From a bacterium (GTDB taxonomy: Bacteria > Planctomycetota > Planctomycetia > Planctomycetales > Planctomycetaceae), in contig WGME01000013.1 in NCBI GenBank assembly GCA_016125225.1, positions 62,001 to 126,000 of the forward strand: 64,000 nt of DNA, given 5' to 3'. Positions 47,769-56,933 of this stretch are shown here, one piece after another (position 1 is the stretch's first letter; every line of letters starts with the position of its first letter). Under the pieces are notes generated by a model that worked only from the letters and a program-made list of their open reading frames with translations, was not told where the DNA came from and made no database searches. The translations under genes and the position numbers were made by a program.

Positions 47769-49118
47769 ATGACGACTCGTACTCTCCCTTGTTTGGTGAC
47801 GGGATTGATGGGCTGTTTCCTCTGTGCCCTCTCGGTCAATGCGGCTGACCCCGCGGTACCGGTAACAGCGAAAACTCGGCCCGAGATGAAGCAGCAGTTG
47901 GAAGATCTGAAGCAACGGACCGCACGGCTGGAATTGCCGCCGTTATCGGCCGAGGAATTGGCTGCGGGTCGGTCATCGGTTAACAACGGACGCTTGCGTG
48001 CGATGTACCTGCCGCCGTCGTGGCAGGGCTTCGTGATCTCCGGCTGGGGGGGCAGTTCGAATCGTCAACGGCCTGCCAGCACAACCAGCGTCCTCAACTC
48101 GTTGCAGTCTCGGCCCGACTACGGGTTCAAGACCCGATTGTTCTGGATTGTGTCACGCGGCAACGACTGCCAGTACTGTCTGGGTCATCAGGAATTGAAA
48201 CTGCGTCGCGCGGGGATGACTGAGGACCAGATCGCCGCGCTCGATAGCCGCTGGGATCTGTTTCCAGCTGCCGAGCAGGCGGCCATCGAACTGGCTTATC
48301 AGATGACGATGGCACCCCACAAAGTCACAGCGGCTGACGCGGCGAAATTGAAAGAGTTTTATTCCGATCGCGAAGTGATTGACATCGTTTATACGGTCGC
48401 CCGTTACAACTCGGTAAATCGTTGGACCGATTCGACAGGGATTCCGCAGGATCGATCGTTCGGCGGGGAAGAGCACACGGAACTGACGACACCGACGTCG
48501 GCGGAGTTTGCCAATGCCCCCTCGAAAGTGGCACCACTAAATGTCGAACCCCGACCAGAATGGGAAAGCCTCGAGCATGTGCTGGACCAGTTAGCGGCCA
48601 TTCGGCAACGAACACCTGCCGTCGAACTGCCGACGCCGCAAGCTGCAGAAGCCGTCTTGTTTGCGGATACGCCGGGTGTGATTCCCCCGAAATGGTTCCA
48701 GGCGATGGCGGATCTGTCGGTGGCGTTGGATGCCTGGCGTCAACGTCAGGCGATGGTCCGTGATGGTCGGACCGATCCGCTGTTGCGGGCTCAAATTGCC
48801 TGGATCTCGGCTCGGGAAAACCGTGCCTGGTACAGCATGGGTCATGCCCGGGTGCGACTCCTCGCGGTGGGGGGGGAACCCGCCACACTCACCAGCTTCG
48901 CGGCCTTGGAGCAGGCAGCGACTCAACCGGGACATGCAGAGGCGTTACGGTTCGCCCGCAAGTTGACCGCAACTCCACATCTGATGGCCGACGCTGATGT
49001 CGCCCGGCTGAAAGAGAATTTCTCCGACTACGAAATTGCGGAGATCATTCAACTGGTGTGCGATGCAAATGCCTTTGACCGCTTTACGGAAGTCTTGCAG
49101 TTGCCTTTGGAATTCTGA
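47769..49118 (+). CDS. exported carboxymuconolactone decarboxylase/AhpD-like protein
   Basis: This protein of about 449 residues has a signal peptide (MTTRTLPCLVTGLMGCFLCA, cleaved near SVNAA). It contains two AhpD-like helical domains. The first has the CxxC peroxidatic pair Cys134 and Cys137 (NDCQYCLGHQE) with the downstream His. The second domain (from about residue 260) aligns with the fold (WISARENRAWYSMGHARVRLL) but has no Cys pair, so only one half looks redox-active. AhpD-type proteins reduce peroxiredoxins or act as lyases. Exported location would be unusual for a cytosolic thiol system. Confidence 0.83.
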   Translation: MTTRTLPCLVTGLMGCFLCALSVNAADPAVPVTAKTRPEMKQQLEDLKQRTARLELPPLSAEELAAGRSSVNNGRLRAMYLPPSWQGFVISGWGGSSNRQRPASTTSVLNSLQSRPDYGFKTRLFWIVSRGNDCQYCLGHQELKLRRAGMTEDQIAALDSRWDLFPAAEQAAIELAYQMTMAPHKVTAADAAKLKEFYSDREVIDIVYTVARYNSVNRWTDSTGIPQDRSFGGEEHTELTTPTSAEFANAPSKVAPLNVEPRPEWESLEHVLDQLAAIRQRTPAVELPTPQAAEAVLFADTPGVIPPKWFQAMADLSVALDAWRQRQAMVRDGRTDPLLRAQIAWISARENRAWYSMGHARVRLLAVGGEPATLTSFAALEQAATQPGHAEALRFARKLTATPHLMADADVARLKENFSDYEIAEIIQLVCDANAFDRFTEVLQLPLEF

Positions 49119-49171
49119 TTCCTCGAAACATTTGTCATGGCATGGAGCAGGTTCGCTTGCCGTAGAAAGAC

Positions 49172-50317
49172 ATGATGGCCGTGCCGCCGTTGGATCGGGA
49201 AGCCACCAGCGAAGTCTCGTCTTCTGATACGTTTGGGATGGCCTTACGGCATGTTCCCATTGAGGAACTGGAGCAAGCCTTTGCTGGTCGCCCATATCCC
49301 GAATGGTTGCAGATGTATCTGGCCATCGCGAAGGAGTTGCCCCTGGGGCCGGAGACGGGTTGGTTCGGTCCCGGGCAGTCCTCATTCGGCTGGGATTGGC
49401 TCGCTGATTTCTGCCAGGCGGACCCGACAGCCGGGATCACCAGGGGAAATTTTCCCGGTCCTGTACTATGGTTCGACCTCTTAGACCGGAATCGTGATGG
49501 TCGAATCACCGCGGAAGATCTCGATTGGTCGCCGGGAGCCTGGTGGGTGCAGACTGCGGCGGTCATCCAGCGGTTGTTCCGACGCATGGACCAGAATAGT
49601 GATGGGCGGTTGACTCGTGAAGAATGGATCGGTTTCTTTGATACGGCAACTCAGGGAGCGGGCCACGCGCTGGCCTGCGATCTGCGCGATCAGTGGCTTT
49701 CGGGGTTCTCAGGGGGATACTTAGCCGGGGATGCCCCCAGCCGTGACATGTTGGTGCAGAGCTTATTTACAGGGGAGTTGGGGTCGCGATTTGAAGGCCC
49801 CCGGGTTGGTGATCCCGCGCCGGACTTTGTGCTCAGAACACCCGATGGGGGTCGCGAGATTGCCCTTGTAGAGGTGCTTGGTCCGCAGCCGGTGGTTTTG
49901 GTTTTTGGCAACATGACCTGCGGGCCTTTTCGATCGATGTACCCGGAAATTGACCGGATGGCTTCGCGCTTTTCCGACCGGGCTCGTTTTCTGGGAGTCT
50001 ATGTGCGTGAAGCCCATCCGACTGATGGATGGTGCATGCTCTCGAATGAATGCGTGGGTGTCAGCACGCGGCAGCCCAAGACTGATGAGGAGCGCCGGGC
50101 GACAGCCAGCCGGTTTTGCGATCTGTTACAGCCGACATTGCCTTGGCTGGTGGATGATCTTCAGGACAGCACCGGTCATGCTTACAGCGCCATGCCCGCC
50201 CGGTTGTATGTGATTGATGCGGCTGGCCAGATCACTTACAAAAGCGGTCGCGGTCCGTTCGGGTTCAAGCCGGGTGAACTGGAGCAGTCCTTGATCATGA
50301 CGCTGCTGGCAGAGTGA
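49172..50317 (+). CDS. EF-hand protein with deiodinase-like thioredoxin fold
   Basis: This 381-residue protein has two EF-hand loops: Asp105-RNRDGRITAE-Asp116 and Asp140-QNSDGRLTRE-Glu151, both with the canonical Ca2+-binding spacing. Residues about 220-380 look like the iodothyronine deiodinase/thioredoxin-like family: LVFGNMTCGPFRSMYPEI with Cys250 where vertebrate deiodinases have Sec, then VYVREAHPTDGWCM. Deiodination in bacteria is unproven, so a thiol peroxidase or reductase role is as likely. The pairing suggests Ca2+-controlled redox activity. The N-terminus has no signal peptide. Confidence 0.82.
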   Translation: MMAVPPLDREATSEVSSSDTFGMALRHVPIEELEQAFAGRPYPEWLQMYLAIAKELPLGPETGWFGPGQSSFGWDWLADFCQADPTAGITRGNFPGPVLWFDLLDRNRDGRITAEDLDWSPGAWWVQTAAVIQRLFRRMDQNSDGRLTREEWIGFFDTATQGAGHALACDLRDQWLSGFSGGYLAGDAPSRDMLVQSLFTGELGSRFEGPRVGDPAPDFVLRTPDGGREIALVEVLGPQPVVLVFGNMTCGPFRSMYPEIDRMASRFSDRARFLGVYVREAHPTDGWCMLSNECVGVSTRQPKTDEERRATASRFCDLLQPTLPWLVDDLQDSTGHAYSAMPARLYVIDAAGQITYKSGRGPFGFKPGELEQSLIMTLLAE

Positions 50318-50337
50318 GTCTCGGGTTCCAGGTCTGC

Positions 50338-50880
50338 CTACATGCCGAGTTCTTTACGCAAGGCGGCGAGTTCATCATCGATTTGTGTCAGGCGGTCCTC
50401 CGGCAGGGTGGAAGAACCCGTGGTTGACACAGAGGCCGAAGGTTCGGCCGTACTTCCAGCCACCATGGCCGCCTGTTTCCGCAAGGCTTCCGCGTGCCTG
50501 GCTTCCAGGGCCCGCTGCATGGTCGAGAGATGTTCGCGGGTGGCGACCGCTGCCTGATGCTGCTGCCTTAAACCGGCGATCAGATCTTCGAGTTCACGTT
50601 TCCGCAGCAGGCATTGCCTGGCATCGACTTCGTTTCGGCTGAGAACGGACTGCTTGGCCTTCTCCGACCACTGCTGTGATTGCTGTTGCTGTTCGGCGAT
50701 TTCGTTCGACAACCGGCTTTCATTGTTCAAGGCCGTCGTCACGCTGCGCTTGGCACCGGCGAGTCCCTCTTCCATTTCGGAAATGATTTGTGCCACAGCG
50801 GCCTGGGGATCGTCGGCCTGCTTGAGCAGTTCCGTCAAGTTGCAGGTCACGATATCGGTCAGTCGGCTGAAATAGGTCAT
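50338..50880 (-). CDS. PspA/IM30 family protein, short
   Basis: This 180-residue protein is a PspA-like coiled coil: SRLTDIVTCNLTELLKQADD at the N-terminus, EMEEGLAGAKRSVTTAL, and RKRELEDLIAGLRQQHQ. PspA/IM30 proteins form ESCRT-III-like scaffolds that protect the inner membrane. It is shorter than typical members (about 220 residues) and its C-terminal part is a Ser/Thr-rich linker and a short final helix (QIDDELAALRKELGM). It converges on the deiodinase-like gene after 20 bases, with ECF sigma factor gene 157 bases upstream. Confidence 0.82.
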   Translation of the reverse strand: MTYFSRLTDIVTCNLTELLKQADDPQAAVAQIISEMEEGLAGAKRSVTTALNNESRLSNEIAEQQQQSQQWSEKAKQSVLSRNEVDARQCLLRKRELEDLIAGLRQQHQAAVATREHLSTMQRALEARHAEALRKQAAMVAGSTAEPSASVSTTGSSTLPEDRLTQIDDELAALRKELGM

Positions 50881-51037
50881 GGTGTCATACCGCCGCGGCG
50901 TCCGTCAGGGCGGTCCTTCGTTTCGAGTGCATAGAACAGGCAACGGAAGTCTCCAGCGAATGGATCACTCCGGTCTGAACCCATGGGCAAGTTTGTACGG
51001 TAGTGAGGCATTTTCCTTAGCATAGGCGGCGCGATGT

Positions 51038-51682
51038 TCATTTTCGCCGCACTGTTTGGGTGTTGTCGTCTTCGTTTGACGCATCCAGTCCGGGATCGTG
51101 GAAGCCCTTTTGTTGCAGAAAGTCGCGTAGTTTTTCTCTCGCCAGTCGCAGGCGACTCTTGGTGGTTGGCAAATTCGATTCCATCGCATCAGCAATTTCT
51201 GGCAGACTCAAACCGTCATAATGATACATTTGAAACGTCATACGTTGTTCCTGCGGTAGCAGAGGCAAAACCTCAGTCACCGCTCGAACAACCTCGGCTT
51301 GAAATGCCTGATTGGCCGGAGCGGACGATTCCCCGGCGATGCGGTCCAGGCCGTCTTCCCCTTCGCTGTTGCGGGTTTTGACGGCACGCACCAGCGCATC
51401 ATGCGACCGTTTGCGTGTGTTATCGATCAGCAGGTTTCGTGCGATGCGATACATCCACCCGCGAAACGCACCGCGGGGCAGGTAATCCCACGCCGTATTA
51501 TAGACCCGCAGCAATGTCTCCTGCGATAAATCTTCCGCCAGTTGGGCATCCCGCAAATGGCGGATGAAGAAACCAATCAGAGACGATTGGTGCCGCTCGA
51601 CCAACTGACGAAACGCGTCCGGATCGCCCCCCTGCAGGGCGAGCATCAGGGCATCATCTTCGTTGGGGACGGCGTCCAGCAC
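51038..51682 (-). CDS. ECF RNA polymerase sigma factor
   Basis: This 214-residue sigma-70 family factor has region 2 (DAFRQLVERHQSSLIGF, then AEDLSQETLLRVYNTAWDYL, GWMYRIARNLLIDNTRKR) and region 4 (LLPQEQRMTFQMYHYDGLSL, then AMESNLPTTKSRLRLAREKL). The initiation codon is GTG at 51682, with no good ribosome binding site seen; an ATG 36 bases downstream is an alternative. No anti-sigma gene follows; the downstream gene is the PspA-like protein, which suggests a possible envelope-stress link. Confidence 0.93.
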   Translation of the reverse strand: MLDAVPNEDDALMLALQGGDPDAFRQLVERHQSSLIGFFIRHLRDAQLAEDLSQETLLRVYNTAWDYLPRGAFRGWMYRIARNLLIDNTRKRSHDALVRAVKTRNSEGEDGLDRIAGESSAPANQAFQAEVVRAVTEVLPLLPQEQRMTFQMYHYDGLSLPEIADAMESNLPTTKSRLRLAREKLRDFLQQKGFHDPGLDASNEDDNTQTVRRK

Positions 51683-51950
51683 AGGCAGCTACCGACAGTT
51701 TCGACGAAGGTCGCAGAGAAATTCAAAACGGTTCTGAATGCGTCAGTCTCTCGACTCAGGGAACCAAGATCAATGGTAAGCCGGTCGATTGATTTGCGGT
51801 GGGCCAAGTTCTTTATCTGGAATTGCAGCATAGGCTTGGCATCAGGCAACCAATTTGCCAATTTGTGCAGAGTATGCGACGCTCAATCGGAAGAACGCGT
51901 GATGCTGGTGTGAGGGATGAGAGATTCATCGAAACGGAAAGAGTAGTGCG

Positions 51951-52859
51951 ATGGCGGGGAAATGGTGGCTGTGTCTGATTTTCACGGGAATTTGCGCGAC
52001 CCCGGTCTGGTCACAGGCGCCGCAACGAACCGCGAAAAAGAAGCTCGTCGAAGCCCTGATGCAGAGCGTCAACATCGAGCGCGATGTGCCTTATGTGGTC
52101 AACGCTCACGAGCGGCAGAAACTCGATCTTTATCTGCCGAAGAGCGGGGGCGAGAAGCGGCCGATTGTCGTCTGGGTGCATGGAGGGGGTTGGCGAGCGG
52201 GCAGCAAGGACCGCACTCCTGCGTTGCCTGTGTTGACTCAGGGCGTGGTTGTCGCTTCGATCAACTATCGGTTAAGTCAGCACGCCGTGTTCCCGGCACA
52301 AATTCAGGACTGTCAGGCAGCCATTCGCTGGCTGAAAGGCCATGCAGAGAAATATCGTATCGATCCGGATCGCATGGCCGTTTGGGGATCATCGGCAGGG
52401 GGGCATCTGGTCTCGCTGCTGGGAACGGCGAGCGATACGGACGCCTGGGAACCGATCGGGCAATTTCGTGACCTTTCGCCGCGCGTCACCTGCGTCATCG
52501 ACTGGTTTGGGCCGACAGATTTCACGTTGCTGTCGAATGCTGGGCTTCCGGCGGATTCCCCTCTCACGCAACTGATTGGCCCGACGGACGGCAAGGCCCG
52601 CGAGAAATATGCGGCAGCCAGCCCGGTGACCTATGTGAGTGCGGATGATGCTCCGTTTCTCATCATGCAGGGCACGAAAGATCCACTGGTTCCACAAACT
52701 CAAAGCGAGCGATTAGCGGAGAAACTGAAGGCGGCCAAAGTCCCTGTGAAGCTGGAGATCATCGAAGGGGCAGGGCATGGTGGGCCCGAGTTTGTCGATG
52801 AAGCCCGCCGCAACATGATTCGTGACTTTCTCATCCAGCATCTGAAAGTGGGGCGGTAA
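51951..52859 (+). CDS. exported alpha/beta hydrolase (carboxylesterase-like)
   Basis: This 302-residue protein has a short signal peptide (LCLIFTGICATPVWSQA) and the alpha/beta hydrolase fold. The oxyanion-loop motif is VWVHGGGWRAGS, the nucleophile elbow is AVWGSSAGGHLVSL, and the catalytic acid and His are in FLIMQGTKDPLVPQ and IEGAGHGGPEF. It is closest to the BD-FAE/esterase group that hydrolyses short esters, including feruloyl and acetyl esters. The start at 51951 gives the signal peptide. A two-way terminator-like hairpin follows the stop. Confidence 0.9.
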   Translation: MAGKWWLCLIFTGICATPVWSQAPQRTAKKKLVEALMQSVNIERDVPYVVNAHERQKLDLYLPKSGGEKRPIVVWVHGGGWRAGSKDRTPALPVLTQGVVVASINYRLSQHAVFPAQIQDCQAAIRWLKGHAEKYRIDPDRMAVWGSSAGGHLVSLLGTASDTDAWEPIGQFRDLSPRVTCVIDWFGPTDFTLLSNAGLPADSPLTQLIGPTDGKAREKYAAASPVTYVSADDAPFLIMQGTKDPLVPQTQSERLAEKLKAAKVPVKLEIIEGAGHGGPEFVDEARRNMIRDFLIQHLKVGR

Positions 52860-52860
52860 C

Positions 52861-52896
52861 CCCATCCCCGCCACACGGCGGTGGCGGCTTTATGGG
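52861..52896. terminator. bidirectional terminator between convergent hydrolase genes
   Basis: CCGCCAC-ACGGCG-GTGGCGG (52868-52887) forms a perfect 7-base-pair stem, within outer pairing CCCAT/ATGGG. It lies just past the stop of the plus-strand hydrolase, with CTTTAT following, and 20 bases before the stop of the minus-strand hydrolase. The T-run is short, so efficiency is uncertain. Confidence 0.6.
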
Positions 52897-52917
52897 ATGA
52901 CATGTCAGCCCGGCCTG

Positions 52918-53994
52918 CTATTTCCGCAGATAGACCGTCAGCCAGTCGGCCAGTTTGTCGAAGGACTCCGGCGACAGGCGATGGCCTTCGTGGTGATTGA
53001 GCAATCCCAATCGCGCCCGGGAACCATACATCTGATAGGCGGGCAGAGCGGCTGCGATGTATGGCCACGAACGGTCACCATCGGCGGCACCGGGGCCGGT
53101 TTCGCCGCCCATTACCAGGAACGCGCGGGGGGCCATGAGTGCCATCAATTCGTGATGGCGATGCGGAAACGTCGGCTCATGAATGATCGGCCCCAGATAC
53201 CACGAGGCATCCCAGTTGGTGGAGTCGAAGGCGACCCCGCCTTCACTGGCCACCGCGGCTTTGATGCGGTCATCAAAGGCCGCCAGATACAGCGTTTCTT
53301 TCGCGCCGAGCGAATGTCCATAGGCACCCAACCGTTGTGGATCAACTTCCGGAACATTTTCGAGCAAGTCGACCGCACGCTGGGCATCGAACAACATTTT
53401 GTGCATGCCCAGGGTTTGCGGGTGTCGCATGCGGTGTTGAGAAACCGCCGCAGGTAACGATGCGGCATCTTGCCACAGAAAGCAGCGTGGGCACATCACC
53501 ACAAAGCCGCGTTCAGCCAACTGTAATCCGGTCTGCTTTTCAACAGAGCCTTCCAGGCCGGCGATGATCTCGATCGTTCGGTCGGTTGTGGGATGCAGTG
53601 CGACGACACCGGGGAGTGAACGCGGAGCCGGATTTCCCCGGGGACGCAGCAAGTAGCCTTGCACCTTCAGGCCCGGTTCGCATTCATATTCAATCAGTAA
53701 CCGCGTGACCGTCGGCAGCGTGTCCGTCCGCAGCACTTCATATGTCGAAGTCTGCGGACGCGCCGGCATGGGGCCGAGCACTGTCAGCCATTGTTCCCGC
53801 AGCTGTTTTCGCCGGGTTTCCCAATTCTCCTGTGTCCAGGACTGATTCGCAGGCAACAGATCCGGTAGAACAACTGCCGGGGCCTGGGCCGGTGGTTGCT
53901 GGACCGTTGCCAGCCATGCGACATCGTCCTCTGCTGAGAGAGAGGCCCAACCGCAAGCTGCGATCAGTAGCTGTCTTACAACCATCCGACTCAT
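52918..53994 (-). CDS. exported alpha/beta hydrolase (acetyl xylan esterase-like)
   Basis: This 358-residue protein has an N-terminal signal (MVVRQLLIAACGWASLSA). The alpha/beta hydrolase fold is shown by LPGVVALHPTTDRTIEI, nucleophile elbow AYGHSLGAKETLYLAAF and the C-terminal NHHEGHRLSPESFDKL. It belongs with planctomycete dienelactone-hydrolase and acetyl-xylan-esterase-like enzymes, which are likely to remove acetyl groups from polysaccharides, although the substrate is unproven. Start at 53994 or the Met three codons later; both give a signal. It shares no operon with the convergent hydrolase. Confidence 0.87.
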   Translation of the reverse strand: MSRMVVRQLLIAACGWASLSAEDDVAWLATVQQPPAQAPAVVLPDLLPANQSWTQENWETRRKQLREQWLTVLGPMPARPQTSTYEVLRTDTLPTVTRLLIEYECEPGLKVQGYLLRPRGNPAPRSLPGVVALHPTTDRTIEIIAGLEGSVEKQTGLQLAERGFVVMCPRCFLWQDAASLPAAVSQHRMRHPQTLGMHKMLFDAQRAVDLLENVPEVDPQRLGAYGHSLGAKETLYLAAFDDRIKAAVASEGGVAFDSTNWDASWYLGPIIHEPTFPHRHHELMALMAPRAFLVMGGETGPGAADGDRSWPYIAAALPAYQMYGSRARLGLLNHHEGHRLSPESFDKLADWLTVYLRK

Positions 53995-54015
53995 GACTTC
54001 ATCGCTCCGCAGGGT

Positions 54016-56166
54016 CTACATGCCGGGGACCCAGAGTCCGCTGCCGCCCCCCGTGGCCGGTGCCGGATCACCCGGGGAATCCGGGGTCCATAGTCCGCCC
54101 GATGGATTGGGCATCGAATCGGGGGTAATGATGCTGGAAGTCGACCACGGCGATGGTGCCCCGGCCAAGGAGAACATCTGTTCGACGTACGGCCGCATCT
54201 GAGGCAACTTCGGACCGTAGTAATTGACGAACTTTTGTGCGAGTGACGCTAAGCCCGGATCGTTGGGTTCTTCCAATCGCATCAGCAATTCGCGCAAATC
54301 CCATGACCAGACCTGCTCGAAATTGTGATTGTTCTGCGAGCCATATTGGCGTCCCTCGGCAAACCAGTGGAACGCTTCTTCCCGGCGTTCATGCACCCGG
54401 CACAAATCGGCGAGTGTCTGGTAGATCCGCATGACGTCGAGTTCTGACAGGCACGCGGGGCGTTGCACCACTGCTTTCAATGCCTCGTACAGGAAGCGAT
54501 CATGATGGATCAACTGAGCACGATTCACGACGGCCGTCAGTTGCTCATCGGTCAGCGAGGCCAACGGCAATCGTAGCCATTGCAACGGGCTCAACGCGTT
54601 CAGATGGGTTTCCGGTGTCACTTCCGCCGGAGGCAACCCTTCTACATTCAGCGACTGCAGGACTTCACCCAGGTTCAACTCGTAACCGCTGCGCAGGCAC
54701 ACGGCATCCAGAACATAGATCGCCGCCAGCAACCGCACGCGCTGTTCGGGTTGAGTGGCCGCTGAGGCTGGAGATTGACCATTCAGAGTCGGCAAGGGGG
54801 CATTCATCCAGATCTGATGAACGGCATTGTGCCAACGCTGATGTTCTAGCTGCCGTCGACGGGCCACCGGTGTTTTGGTGGGGAACCACCAGTTCATCGT
54901 CAGGTTGGCAATGTCGCGCGGCACAAATTCGCCGGTGGGTTCCTTATCTTTCCAGCTCACCAGCTCACCGGAAGCCTCGCGTACCAGTCGGCAGGCTTCA
55001 TCAAACTGGCTGTCATCAAAACCGGTGACATCAATCTCAGCGGGGTCATTCACCTGCGGGTCGGCATCGAACACGACCACTTCGGCGAAGCTGCGGGGAA
55101 CGTTATCGATCGACAGTTGATCTGCCGCCGGAAATTCTTCTGCGGTCAGGTTCAGGACCTGATAAACCGCCGTGGGCAACGGGGGACCATTCGGGTCCTG
55201 TGGCGGCAGTTCGACCCGCTGCAGACGTGGGGCCGCATCGAGCGCGGTCAGCAAGCGGCCAACCGAACTGATCTCACCGGCCATTTCCATGCGAATGGCA
55301 CGTTCAGTCGCGGCGCTCCAATCGAGAATCTGGGCGATGGCTTCGCATTCAACGGCGATGGGCAGGTCGGCGTAGAGTTCGGCGGCTTTGTGCAAAGCTT
55401 TAGACGCTACCGCATCGCTGCCATCCCAGGCATGACAGAGGCCGATGGCGTGCCAGACTTCAGGAGATTGTGGCAACTGCTCGGCCAGCTTTTCGAAGGT
55501 TTCGGCCGATGTCCGCCAGCATCCTACGGTCGCGTATTTGTGAGCCTTGCGAACTTCGGCGGTTACGGCATCGTCACCCACCACTGCGGGGAGTGGGTGA
55601 GCACTACGCAAGAGGTAAGGGAGCGTGGCGTCGTTGTCGAAATCGAGCAGACGGACGAAGATTTCCTGCCGCTGATTTTCCGGAGCAAACCGCAAAGACA
55701 ACGCGAGATGTTCCCGCGCAGCGAGCAACAGACCACGGGCACGGAACACGGTCGCCATGGCGGCGGCCAGGCCCGATACCATCGACGGGTGTTTACGGGC
55801 TCCCTTCTGGAAGGCACGGGCAATGGCCGCTCGAGACGCATCCAGCCCTTCGGTCTGAAAGACCGACGTGGCGTACAGCACTGTTGCGAATTCGTTCTCC
55901 GGGTGCTGTTCGAGAAACTGTTTGAGCAGATCACGAGCGGCGAGGGTGTCGCCAATTTCCAGCAGAACCAAAGCCCGCGTGGTGACGACCCAGTGATGTC
56001 CGGGAGACTTCTTTTCGAGGACTTCCAGTTGCTGCAGCGCCTGCCGCGGTTGGTTATTTTCAATTAACCGTGAGATGCGATCCATGTCCTCTGCCAGGTT
56101 CTGGCAGCAAAACTTCAACTTTTTGCCACTGCCGCACGGACACGGGGCATAAACGTCCAACGCCAT
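54016..56166 (-). CDS. SEC-C motif protein with TPR-like helices
   Basis: This protein of about 716 residues has an N-terminal SEC-C zinc-binding motif, CPCGSGKKLKFCCQ (Cys9, Cys11, Cys20, Cys21), as at the C-terminus of SecA. It is followed by helical repeats of tetratricopeptide type: ALQQLEVLEKKSPGHHWVVT, EQLPQSPEVWHAIGLCHAWD, and a central beta-containing part. SEC-C proteins bind other proteins or nucleic acids; the role here is unknown. The start at 56166 follows AAGGAT nine bases upstream. The C-terminus is Pro/Gly-rich (GLWTPDSPGDPAPATGGGSG). Confidence 0.83.
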   Translation of the reverse strand: MALDVYAPCPCGSGKKLKFCCQNLAEDMDRISRLIENNQPRQALQQLEVLEKKSPGHHWVVTTRALVLLEIGDTLAARDLLKQFLEQHPENEFATVLYATSVFQTEGLDASRAAIARAFQKGARKHPSMVSGLAAAMATVFRARGLLLAAREHLALSLRFAPENQRQEIFVRLLDFDNDATLPYLLRSAHPLPAVVGDDAVTAEVRKAHKYATVGCWRTSAETFEKLAEQLPQSPEVWHAIGLCHAWDGSDAVASKALHKAAELYADLPIAVECEAIAQILDWSAATERAIRMEMAGEISSVGRLLTALDAAPRLQRVELPPQDPNGPPLPTAVYQVLNLTAEEFPAADQLSIDNVPRSFAEVVVFDADPQVNDPAEIDVTGFDDSQFDEACRLVREASGELVSWKDKEPTGEFVPRDIANLTMNWWFPTKTPVARRRQLEHQRWHNAVHQIWMNAPLPTLNGQSPASAATQPEQRVRLLAAIYVLDAVCLRSGYELNLGEVLQSLNVEGLPPAEVTPETHLNALSPLQWLRLPLASLTDEQLTAVVNRAQLIHHDRFLYEALKAVVQRPACLSELDVMRIYQTLADLCRVHERREEAFHWFAEGRQYGSQNNHNFEQVWSWDLRELLMRLEEPNDPGLASLAQKFVNYYGPKLPQMRPYVEQMFSLAGAPSPWSTSSIITPDSMPNPSGGLWTPDSPGDPAPATGGGSGLWVPGM

Positions 56167-56436
56167 AACTGCGATCCTTCCACCGTTGTAATACTTCCAG
56201 CCCGTCACTGGGTGGAATCCCGGATTCTAACCGACTGGCCGACATTTCGCAGCCGAAGCCAAGAACCGTGCGCGTGTTCAGAGACTGAACATGCCGCCGC
56301 CGCGATCTGTTGTCATTTGTCTAAATCGTCAGTGGTACAGCTTGATCATTTTTTGCAAAGTGGAACAATCTGCTACACACTTCTGCACTTCGAAGATCAT
56401 TTCGATCCGACAGATTTCCGTCGTTCCCCATCGGCC

Positions 56437-56895
56437 ATGAAGGTAGCCACTATGCTGGTGTCTCGCACTGTGTTTGCTTGTGTTGGATTGTGTCTGGGAC
56501 TGCAACTGCTGGGGCCTGCAACGACAGCGGCTGCTGAGCCTGTGGCCTTATCAGTTGGCCGGACGCAATTTCTGTTTCTCCGCAAAGGGGCCACAGAAGC
56601 CGCGAACTTTCGCAGCCTCAACCTGGGCCAGATTGACCACTATGTCGTGTTGCTTGTCGGCACGGGGCAGGCCCGGCTCACCGTCAGTGATGCCGACGAA
56701 ACGGGCGATACCATCCGCGTGAACGGGACGATTCAGACCGCGTTAACCACCACGTTCGATCAAACCGCGACATCACCGGATAAGGTGCAGCAACCGGTCC
56801 TCATCACCAGTCTGGGGGTATTGATGTTCGACGTGCAGTACACTTCGATCAGCAATACCACTCCGGCACGTTACTTCTACAATCTGAAGTTTTGA
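56437..56895 (+). CDS. small exported protein of unknown function
   Basis: This protein of about 152 residues starts at the ATG 56437, giving a signal peptide (MLVSRTVFACVGLCLGLQLL, with cleavage near TTAAAEP). The mature 110 residues are all-beta in appearance (VALSVGRTQFLFLRKGATE, VVLLVGTGQARLTVSD, and VLMFDVQYTSISNTTPARY). I recognise no family. The frame extends upstream to 56212, but that part has no signal-like start and overlaps the divergent promoter region. It is convergent with the aldehyde dehydrogenase gene. Confidence 0.65.
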   Translation: MKVATMLVSRTVFACVGLCLGLQLLGPATTAAAEPVALSVGRTQFLFLRKGATEAANFRSLNLGQIDHYVVLLVGTGQARLTVSDADETGDTIRVNGTIQTALTTTFDQTATSPDKVQQPVLITSLGVLMFDVQYTSISNTTPARYFYNLKF

Positions 56896-56933
56896 AGCAG
56901 ACCACCAAGAACTTGCATGGAAAGCCTGGACCG

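Noticed and set aside
55117-56067. plus-strand open frame of about 316 codons in the SEC-C gene
   Set aside because: It is antisense to a well supported gene with no ribosome binding site or domain.
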